15,866 bases of DNA, taken from assembly GCA_964629335.1 (NCBI GenBank), contig CAZVRH010000031.1:1-15866 (forward strand), read 5' to 3'. Below, piece after piece: positions 7,114-13,935 of the stretch. The position numbers and the translations under genes were made by a program. The notes below the pieces were generated by a model. It made no database searches. It had not been told where the DNA came from and was given only the letters and a program-made list of their open reading frames with translations. Origin of the DNA: CACPJA01 sp964629335. GTDB taxonomy: Bacteria > Pseudomonadota > Gammaproteobacteria > Steroidobacterales > UBA11654. The number at the start of each line of letters is the position of its first letter. The first letter of the stretch is position 1.

Positions 7114-8450
7114 TGAATGAAAAAGAATTAAATGATTGGTTCGCACAGCACAATATTCAAGAAGTAGAGGTAATAGTCCCTGATGTTGCTGGAGTGGCAA
7201 GAGGTAAATTAGTTCCAGAAGACAAGTTTCTTAATGATTCAGCAATAAGGTTACCTGAATCTGTATTTACACAAACTGTGACCGGCGAATTTTTGAACGA
7301 ACCAGTTATTAATCCTGCAGATCGAGACATCATTCTAAAGCCTGATTTATCCTCATTGAGAATGCTTCCCTGGATGAAGGGCTCCACGGCTTCTGTTGTG
7401 AATGACTGTTTCTATGAAGACGGATCACCCGTTGATATTTCACCCAGGCAAGTATTAAAAAATGTTTTACAACAATTTAATGATCTAGGCGTGCAGCCTA
7501 TGGTGGCACCTGAATTGGAGTTTTACTTAGTTAAAAAAAACACTGATCCTAAATTAGATTTAGAGCCACCAATAGGACGTTCTGGAAGACAAGAGACTGT
7601 GAGACAGCCCTTCAGTTTAGATGCTCTTGATGAGTTTGAACCCTTTATTAATGATGTTCATGCTTTTGCCGAATCAATGGATATCAGGATCGATACACTT
7701 GAGCATGAAATGGGGACTGGTCAATTAGAGATTAATTTTGAGCATGAGGATCCGTTATTAATATGCGATCAGGTTATGATGTTTAAGCGCATAGTTAAGG
7801 AAGCGGCCATGTCGCATGATATGCATGCAACGTTTTTAGCTAAACCATTGCAGCTTGAGCCTGGCAGCGCAATGCATTGGCATATCTCACTCATTGATAA
7901 TAATACAAAAAAGAATATTTTTTCCGACACAGAAGGCGGGGAGACAGCATCATTTAAGGGTTTTATAGCGGGATTACAGAAATACACAGCTGAATCCATT
8001 TTGTTTAATGCCCCTTATGTTAACTCCTACAGACGTTTTACAAGATGGCAGAATGCACCCATTAACCTTTATTGGGGTTACGATAATAGAACCACTGGCC
8101 TGAGAGTGCCATCGTCTTCAGCTGACAACAAACGGGTTGAGTTTAGAATAGGGGGAGCTGATGTTAATCCCTATCTTTCTATAGCTTCATCCCTGGCCTG
8201 TGGTTATTTAGGCATGCGAGAGGAATTGGAGCCGAGTGCGCCTGAAGATGGTAATGCGTATAATTTACCATTCAAATTACCAAGGAATTTATCTGCAGCT
8301 ATGGAATTATTGGAACAGAGTGAAGTGATGCCAATATTAATGGGAAATCGGTTCTTACAAGTATATATTGCTATAAAGACCCATGAATATAACCGGTATT
8401 TTGAGGTAATTAGCCCATGGGAAAGAGAGTACTTATTATTAAGCGTTTAG
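7113..8450 (+). CDS. puuA: Gamma-glutamylputrescine synthetase (glutamine synthetase family, PuuA/SpuB-like)
   Basis: A 445-residue glutamine-synthetase-fold ligase, predicted to join glutamate to putrescine (or another polyamine) with ATP in the cytoplasm. The N-terminal beta-grasp domain carries VPDVAGVARGK (22-32). The catalytic domain shows the metal-site APELEFYL (132-139, Glu134/Glu136), GQLEINF (203-209, Glu206), MHWHIS (254-259, the His before the ATP site), the Arg-bearing NRTTGLRVP (325-333) and RVEFRIGGADVNPY (341-354). The length is that of the PuuA group, and the tail lacks the adenylylation Tyr segment of biosynthetic GlnA. Its position between a C26 hydrolase and a class III aminotransferase matches Pseudomonas spuA-spuB-spuC, which supports polyamine rather than ammonia as acceptor. 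Translation is probably coupled to the upstream gene; no separate ribosome binding site is visible. Confidence 0.88.
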   Translation: MNEKELNDWFAQHNIQEVEVIVPDVAGVARGKLVPEDKFLNDSAIRLPESVFTQTVTGEFLNEPVINPADRDIILKPDLSSLRMLPWMKGSTASVVNDCFYEDGSPVDISPRQVLKNVLQQFNDLGVQPMVAPELEFYLVKKNTDPKLDLEPPIGRSGRQETVRQPFSLDALDEFEPFINDVHAFAESMDIRIDTLEHEMGTGQLEINFEHEDPLLICDQVMMFKRIVKEAAMSHDMHATFLAKPLQLEPGSAMHWHISLIDNNTKKNIFSDTEGGETASFKGFIAGLQKYTAESILFNAPYVNSYRRFTRWQNAPINLYWGYDNRTTGLRVPSSSADNKRVEFRIGGADVNPYLSIASSLACGYLGMREELEPSAPEDGNAYNLPFKLPRNLSAAMELLEQSEVMPILMGNRFLQVYIAIKTHEYNRYFEVISPWEREYLLLSV

Positions 8451-8451
8451 T

Positions 8452-9840
8452 ATGAATTCAGAATTAAAAATATTACAACAAAAAGACAAGGATCATCATC
8501 TACATCCATTCACCGATCATTTGCAGTTATCAAAGAAAGGGACACGAGTTATTACTAAAGGTAAGGGCGTTTATATTTGGGATTCACAAGGTAATCAAAT
8601 TTTAGATGGAATGTCAGGTTTGTGGAATGTGAATTTGGGTTATGGAAGAAAAGAACTAGCTCAGGCTGCTTATGAACAAATGGAAGAACTGCCTTACTAC
8701 AATAATTTTTTTCAGTGCACCCACCCTCCAGCTATAGAATTAAGCAGTGTGCTAGGAGAGATCAGTCCTAATGGAATGGATCATGTTTTTTTCACCGGTT
8801 CCGGCTCTGAAGCTAATGACACTGTTCTAAGGATGGTTAGATACTATTGGAGTCTCATTGGTCAGCCAGACAAAAAGATTATTCTAGCCAGAAACAATGC
8901 TTATCATGGAAGTACCGTTGCTGGAGCTAGTCTTGGTGGTATGAGTGGCATGCACGCTCAGGGGGATCTTCCGATTCCTAATATTCATCATATACAGCAA
9001 CCCTATTGGTTTGCTGAAGGTGGAGATACCGATCAGGACACTTTTGGAAAGCAAGTCGCGAATGATCTAGAAAGAGCCATCAATGAACATGGAGTTGAGA
9101 ATATTGCCGGGTTTATTGCTGAACCTATTCAAGGTGCCGGAGGAGTAATTATTCCTCCCGAGACGTACTGGCCTGAAGTGCAAAACATTATCGATCGTTA
9201 TGAGATTCTTTTGATTGCAGACGAGGTTATCACTGGTTTTGGGAGACTAGGTGACTGGTTTGCATCCCCAATATATGAGATAAAACCTGACCTTATTCCA
9301 TTTGCTAAAGGTGTAACATCAGGGTATTTACCGCTCGGTGGCGTTTTAGTAAATAACAGAGTAGCCAATACGATTATTGAGGAGGGCGGTGAATTTGCTC
9401 ATGGTTATACCTACTCGGGTCATCCTGCAGCATGCGCAGTTGCTTTGAAGAATATAGAGATTCTTAAAGAGGAGAATATTCTAGATAAAGTAAAAAATAA
9501 GACAGCACCTTATTTGAAAGAACAATGGTTGAAGTTGGCAGATCATCCATTGGTTGGAGAAGCAAGAATTAAAGGGCTGATGGGCGCTATTGAGTTGTGC
9601 TCAAATAAGGAAACCAGAGAACGATTTTCCACTGAAGATCGTTTTACCTCGCAAGATGACATTTCTGCAGGGTCTTTATGTCGAGATCTTTCAATCAATA
9701 ACGGTTTAGTTATGAGAGCCGTGGGCGATACCATGATCATTGCCCCGCCACTTATTATTAATGAGCAGCAAGTAGATGAATTAATTTCAAAAGCCACCAA
9801 AGCTCTTGACGACACATTGGCTGCGATTAATAAACAATAA
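8452..9840 (+). CDS. spuC: Class III aminotransferase, putrescine/polyamine--pyruvate type (SpuC-like)
   Basis: A 462-residue PLP-dependent omega-aminotransferase, predicted to move an amino group from putrescine or a related amine to pyruvate, giving 4-aminobutanal and alanine in the cytoplasm. Visible motifs are GLWNVNLGYGR (56-66, substrate entrance), the phosphate-binding GSGSEAND (116-123), AYHGSTVAGASLGG (150-163), the PLP-pyridine Asp257 in IADEVITGFGR, and the Schiff-base Lys286 in PFAKGVTSGYLPLGG. YYNNFFQCTHPPAIEL at 82-97 is typical of the SpuC/omega-amine:pyruvate branch. It starts one base after the preceding stop (8450), so it belongs to the same transcript. GABA or beta-alanine aminotransferase activity cannot be excluded, but the spuA-spuB-spuC order favours the diamine role. 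Confidence 0.86.
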   Translation: MNSELKILQQKDKDHHLHPFTDHLQLSKKGTRVITKGKGVYIWDSQGNQILDGMSGLWNVNLGYGRKELAQAAYEQMEELPYYNNFFQCTHPPAIELSSVLGEISPNGMDHVFFTGSGSEANDTVLRMVRYYWSLIGQPDKKIILARNNAYHGSTVAGASLGGMSGMHAQGDLPIPNIHHIQQPYWFAEGGDTDQDTFGKQVANDLERAINEHGVENIAGFIAEPIQGAGGVIIPPETYWPEVQNIIDRYEILLIADEVITGFGRLGDWFASPIYEIKPDLIPFAKGVTSGYLPLGGVLVNNRVANTIIEEGGEFAHGYTYSGHPAACAVALKNIEILKEENILDKVKNKTAPYLKEQWLKLADHPLVGEARIKGLMGAIELCSNKETRERFSTEDRFTSQDDISAGSLCRDLSINNGLVMRAVGDTMIIAPPLIINEQQVDELISKATKALDDTLAAINKQ

Positions 9841-9848
9841 AAAACAAA

Positions 9849-11138
9849 ATGCCTCTCACAGAGACCCAGTACCCTGATACTTATTATTATCACTCTGCAA
9901 ACGAGATAAATAATCGATCAGATCTCCAGGAGGATATAACAGCAGATGTGTGTATTATTGGTGCAGGCTATACAGGGTTACTCTCAGCAATTAATCTTGC
10001 TGAGAAAGGTTATCAGGTAGTTGTTTTAGAGGCCAATCGAGTCGGCTGGGGTGCATCGGGAAGAAACGGTGGACAAGTAGGGAGCGGGCACAATAAAAAA
10101 ATTCATCAATTAGAAAAAGATTATGGTAAATCTCTGGCAAGAGACTTATGGGACTTGTCAGAAGAGGCAAAAAACATTGTGGAAAACAGAATCAATCAAC
10201 ACGATATCAGTTGTGATCTTAAACACGGCAATGCAACGGTCTCAGATGATCTGGATGATGATCAGGCGCATCGAGATTATGTGGATAAATTGAACCGAGA
10301 CTATGGCTACGAATCCATTCGGTATATGAATTCTGAAGAAGTGTCTGATATGTTTCACAGCCCTTTCTTCAAAGGCGGAGGCTCACTGGATATGGGCGGT
10401 ATGCATTTACATCCACTTAATTATGCATTAGGTCTTGCAGACGCTGCCGAGAAACTTGGAGCAACCATCTATGAGAAATCAAGAGTTATCAGTTATACCA
10501 AATCAGATCCCTCTTTAATTAAAACCAGCAAAGGCAATGTAACTGCAAAAATAGTGATATTGGCCTGCAATGCGTATCTGGAAAAGCTGGAGCGAAAACT
10601 CGCAGTAAAAATCATGCCTGTAAATAACTTTATGCTAGCAACAGAGCCGCTGAGCTATGATGATGCTCGCTATATTAATAGAGACGATGTTTGTGCACAC
10701 GACAATAAATTTCATGTCCACTATTTTAGAATCTCAGAAGATAATCGACTTATATTTGGAGGCGGTGAGAATTATGTACCGACGTTTCCAAAGGATATTA
10801 AGTCTTATGTTCGTCAAACCATGCTTGATGTTTTTCCAAACCTTTCAGATACAGCTATTGATTACGCATGGGGTGGAACCATTGGTGTGACGGTGAATAG
10901 AATGACCCATATCGGTAGACTTGGAAAAAACATTTACTTTTCTCAAGGTTACTCTGGTCACGGGATTGCTTTAGCATCACTTGCTGGAACCATCATAGCA
11001 GAAGCTATTGACGGCGAGGTTGCTAAGATGGATGTCTTTGGGAAAGTCAAGATTCCGAACTATCCTGGAGGTACTTTGTTGAGATGGCCGGGTTTTTATT
11101 TAGGCATGGTTTATTACTCATTAAAAGATCGGTTATGA
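9849..11138 (+). CDS. puuB: FAD-dependent amine oxidase, gamma-glutamylputrescine oxidase type (PuuB/PauB-like)
   Basis: A 429-residue DAO-fold flavoprotein predicted to oxidise the free amine of gamma-glutamylputrescine to gamma-glutamyl-aminobutyraldehyde. The Rossmann motif GAGYTGL is at 38-44 and the strand-2 acid Glu61 (VVVLEANRVGWG) binds the FAD ribose. ASGRNGGQVGSGH (69-81) is highly typical of the PuuB/PauB/OrdL group, as are GGEN (305-308), AWGGTIGVTVNRMTHIGR (340-357) and the C-terminal FAD-binding GYSGHGIALASLAG (367-380). It starts 8 bp after the aminotransferase and ends in an ATGA overlap with the binding-protein gene (11135-11138). Escherichia coli keeps puuB with puuC; here no aldehyde dehydrogenase follows. 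Pseudomonas has no such gene between spuC and spuD, so this is an insertion relative to that layout. The exact amine substrate is inferred. Confidence 0.85.
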   Translation: MPLTETQYPDTYYYHSANEINNRSDLQEDITADVCIIGAGYTGLLSAINLAEKGYQVVVLEANRVGWGASGRNGGQVGSGHNKKIHQLEKDYGKSLARDLWDLSEEAKNIVENRINQHDISCDLKHGNATVSDDLDDDQAHRDYVDKLNRDYGYESIRYMNSEEVSDMFHSPFFKGGGSLDMGGMHLHPLNYALGLADAAEKLGATIYEKSRVISYTKSDPSLIKTSKGNVTAKIVILACNAYLEKLERKLAVKIMPVNNFMLATEPLSYDDARYINRDDVCAHDNKFHVHYFRISEDNRLIFGGGENYVPTFPKDIKSYVRQTMLDVFPNLSDTAIDYAWGGTIGVTVNRMTHIGRLGKNIYFSQGYSGHGIALASLAGTIIAEAIDGEVAKMDVFGKVKIPNYPGGTLLRWPGFYLGMVYYSLKDRL

Positions 11139-12229
11139 AAAAAGTTTCACTGTTGATTTGTCTTCTATTCATTGTTCTTTTCAAAACCACTCATACTTAT
11201 GCAAATGAAGTTAGAGTGTATAACTGGTCTGACTATATTGATCGTTCTGTCATTGATGATTTTGAAGTCTCGACAGGCATAAATGTTATTTATGATGTGT
11301 TTGATAGTAATGAGGTGCTTGAAGGAAAATTACTCGCCGGCAATACCGGTTATGACATTGTTGGACCCAGTATTGAATATCTTGGTCGTCAGGTGGTTGC
11401 TGGAATCCATCAAAAGTTGAACAAAGACAATATTCCAAACTTGCGCTATCTAGAACCAAGGATGATGGAACGATTAGCAACGATGGACCCAGGCAATGAT
11501 TACGCCATTCCTTATTTATGGGGAACAACAGGTATTGGTTACAACAAAGAAAAAGTACAAGAAATTATGGGTGAGGATTTCTCAATGGACACTTTTGATG
11601 TGATTTTTAAGCCAGAAATCATCCAACAGTTTGAACAGTGCGGCGTCGCTTTTCTCGATGCACCCAGTGAAGTGTTTAAAGCAGCTTTATTTTACTTAGG
11701 CCTAAACCCAAATACGAAAAACCCTAGAGACTATCAAGGAGAAGCATATCAGCTTCTACTTAATGTGAGGCCTTACATCAGGTACTTCCACTCATCAAAA
11801 TATATTAATGATCTTGCCAACGGAGAGATTTGTCTAGTGTTTGGGTGGAGTGGTGATATTTTGCAGTCAGGCGATCGCGCGAAAGAATCTGGAAACGGGA
11901 TTGAAATTGACTATAAAATACCGAAAGAGGGGGCTCAGATGTGGGTCGATATGATGGCCATTCCCAATGATGCTCCAAACGCTCAAAATGCACATTTGTT
12001 TCTCAATTTCATTTTGCAACCTGAGATGATGGCAAGAATATCCAACAAAGTTAAATTTGCGAACGCAAATGAGCAATCCAAAGATTTTATTGTCCAAGAG
12101 ATTTTGGATAATCCAACCATTTACCCTAATGAGGAGACGATGAAAAAACTTTTTTTAGCTGAGATTGCAAATCCTAGAGTTGATCGTATGATGACTAGAC
12201 AATGGATCAACATAAAAACAGATCGATGA
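11135..12229 (+). CDS. Periplasmic polyamine-binding protein (PotF/SpuD/SpuE family)
   Basis: A 364-residue substrate-binding protein of a polyamine ABC importer. I use ATG 11135 because MKKVSLLICLLFIVLF followed by a cut near TYA/NE (about 23/24) is a normal Sec signal. The longer frame from 11084 would bury the signal behind 17 residues and overlap the oxidase gene by 55 bp. Against remembered E. coli PotF the alignment appears gapless with a constant offset of 6: Trp31-Ser32-Asp33, Ser79, Glu179, Trp238, Asp241 and Asp272 match the PotF pocket. Two pocket positions differ: PotF Phe276 is Trp270 here, and PotF Tyr314 is Phe308. Trp at the first position is the residue of the spermidine receptor SpuE, so I predict spermidine preference despite the spuD-like position. 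No permease or ATPase gene follows within the window. The stop overlaps the next start (ATGA, 12226-12229). Confidence 0.92.
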   Translation: MKKVSLLICLLFIVLFKTTHTYANEVRVYNWSDYIDRSVIDDFEVSTGINVIYDVFDSNEVLEGKLLAGNTGYDIVGPSIEYLGRQVVAGIHQKLNKDNIPNLRYLEPRMMERLATMDPGNDYAIPYLWGTTGIGYNKEKVQEIMGEDFSMDTFDVIFKPEIIQQFEQCGVAFLDAPSEVFKAALFYLGLNPNTKNPRDYQGEAYQLLLNVRPYIRYFHSSKYINDLANGEICLVFGWSGDILQSGDRAKESGNGIEIDYKIPKEGAQMWVDMMAIPNDAPNAQNAHLFLNFILQPEMMARISNKVKFANANEQSKDFIVQEILDNPTIYPNEETMKKLFLAEIANPRVDRMMTRQWINIKTDR

Positions 12230-13929
12230 AAACTTACTATATCAATAGTGTTTTTGTGCTTTTAGTTTTTTGTAGTGGGAGTGCAATATCGTCAGGACAT
12301 CATGCTGATAAGGTTTTTATCAACGGGTCAATCCATACCTTTGATCAAGAGTTATCAGTGGTTAAAGCCATCGCCATTCGTGATGGATTAATTACTCTAG
12401 TAGGTTCCAATGAAGACATGCAAGAATCCATTGATCAAACAACAGAAATAGTTGATTTAAAAGGCAAAATGATGATGCCTTCTTTCCATGATGCGCATGC
12501 ACATCCTATCTGGTCAGGGATTGATCAGTTTAAATGTGTTGTTTCAGAGCAGTATGCTATTGATGTTATGCAAGCGCAGCTTAAAGACTGTTTAGACAGT
12601 GAATTGACTAAAGAGACAGGATGGATAGTTGGAGTAGGGTTAAATATTGGCGTATTTCCTTCGGGAAATGTAGACAGATCATTTTTAGATGCTGTCAGTA
12701 CTGAAATCCCTATTTATGTTGATGCTTCTGATGGACACAATGGAGTTGCCAATTCAAAAGCGCTTGAAATAGCAGGCATTAACTCAAAGACACCTAATCC
12801 CGAAAACGGGATTATTGAAAGAGACCCTCTAACTGGACAACCAAGCGGGACATTAAGAGAGCCTTCAGCAATGAATCTGGTGCAGTTAATGATCCCTAAA
12901 GACAGTGACATGCTCTATGAACAAGGACTGTATTTTGCTCAAGATTTGGCCCATAGTTTTGGGATAACAGCATCAATAGCGGCTGCGGTTGGTAAGCGTC
13001 ATATGGCAACATACAAGCAGGCAGCTGATCAGGGTACATTGGATTTAAGAATCATCACTTGTCTAGAATTCGGAGACACTTTGTTTGCCCAAGATTCAGA
13101 AACCTTTGAGGAAGTGTATCGGAACAGAGCACAGTATCGTGATCCTCGTGTAAATGTAGATTGTATAAAAATTTTTATTGATGGGGTGCTGGAAGGTCAG
13201 ACAGGAGCCGTGTTAGAGCCATACGTAGGCACCAATAACTATGGCCAGCTCTATTTACAACAAGACACATTGAATAAAGTTGTTGCTCGTTTTGATTCTG
13301 AAGATATCCAAATACACACTCATGCAATTGGTGATCGTGCGGTCCGTTCAATATTAGATGCGTTTGAGTACGCTATTGGTGTCAATGGAAAAACCGACAA
13401 TCGTCATCATATTTCTCATTTACAAATGATCGATGCCGAGGATATTCCGAGGTTTGCCGAATTAGATGTTGCCGCAAATTTTCAAGCTGCTTGGGCGATG
13501 CCTGATGAGTGGATAACAGTAATTAATACCCCTGAACTCGGCATCGAGAGAGTTAATAGAATGTACCCTATTGGAAGTGTTTTTAGGGCAAACGGTCTTA
13601 TCGTTGGAGGCAGCGACTGGGCTGTAAGCACTATGAATCCATTGGTTGCGATTGAAACAGCAGTGAGACGAGAAGACCCCGACGATAGAGTCGATGGTGC
13701 TCTAAACAAGACTGAAAGCATTGGTTTGACAGAGATGCTCAAGGCTTACACTATCAATAGCGCTTATTTGATGCATCAAGAAAATGTCACTGGATCATTA
13801 GAAACAGGTAAGGCTGCAGACTTAATAATCTTAGAAAGAAACTTATACAATATTCCTGTGAATGAGATTAGTGAGGTAAGGGTTTTAGAAACCATGATTG
13901 AAGGTAAAACAGTCTTTACCTTAGATTAA
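12226..13929 (+). CDS. Secreted YtcJ-like amidohydrolase (Amidohydro_3 family)
   Basis: A 567-residue metal-dependent hydrolase. From ATG 12226 the N-terminus has a short basic start, a hydrophobic core (NSVFVLLVFCSGSA) and a likely cut near residues 20-25, so the mature enzyme should be periplasmic. The frame could begin at 12202, but that adds eight polar residues before the signal and a 28-bp overlap; 12226 gives an ATGA overlap with the binding-protein gene. Motifs in order: FHDAHAHP (87-94, metal ligands His91/His93), KIFIDG (315-320, Lys315 as candidate bridging lysine), IHTHAIGD (363-370), RHHISHLQ (393-400) and GSDWAV (462-467, Asp464). These fit the YtcJ/N-substituted-formamide-deformylase group, which cleaves C-N bonds of amides. 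The substrate is unknown. Its place in a polyamine cluster suggests an N-acyl or N-formyl polyamine, but this is inference only. Confidence 0.85.
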   Translation: MKTYYINSVFVLLVFCSGSAISSGHHADKVFINGSIHTFDQELSVVKAIAIRDGLITLVGSNEDMQESIDQTTEIVDLKGKMMMPSFHDAHAHPIWSGIDQFKCVVSEQYAIDVMQAQLKDCLDSELTKETGWIVGVGLNIGVFPSGNVDRSFLDAVSTEIPIYVDASDGHNGVANSKALEIAGINSKTPNPENGIIERDPLTGQPSGTLREPSAMNLVQLMIPKDSDMLYEQGLYFAQDLAHSFGITASIAAAVGKRHMATYKQAADQGTLDLRIITCLEFGDTLFAQDSETFEEVYRNRAQYRDPRVNVDCIKIFIDGVLEGQTGAVLEPYVGTNNYGQLYLQQDTLNKVVARFDSEDIQIHTHAIGDRAVRSILDAFEYAIGVNGKTDNRHHISHLQMIDAEDIPRFAELDVAANFQAAWAMPDEWITVINTPELGIERVNRMYPIGSVFRANGLIVGGSDWAVSTMNPLVAIETAVRREDPDDRVDGALNKTESIGLTEMLKAYTINSAYLMHQENVTGSLETGKAADLIILERNLYNIPVNEISEVRVLETMIEGKTVFTLD

Positions 13930-13935
13930 ATTCAC

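Noticed and set aside
10657..10890. A 77-codon plus-strand frame inside the FAD oxidase gene
   Set aside because: It lies wholly inside the well-supported oxidase in another frame, with no family resemblance or ribosome binding site.
11084..11134. Longer N-terminus for the polyamine-binding protein (Met at 11084)
   Set aside because: It would put 17 residues before a standard signal peptide and overlap the oxidase gene by 55 bp; ATG 11135 gives a clean signal peptide and a 4-bp overlap.
12202..12225. Longer N-terminus for the amidohydrolase (Met at 12202)
   Set aside because: It adds eight polar residues before the signal sequence and extends the overlap with the upstream gene to 28 bp; ATG 12226 fits both the signal and the overlap pattern.
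12256..12285. Lipoprotein signal in the amidohydrolase (Cys16 after LVF)
   Set aside because: The residue before Cys is Phe, which does not fit a lipobox; ordinary signal peptidase cleavage is more likely.
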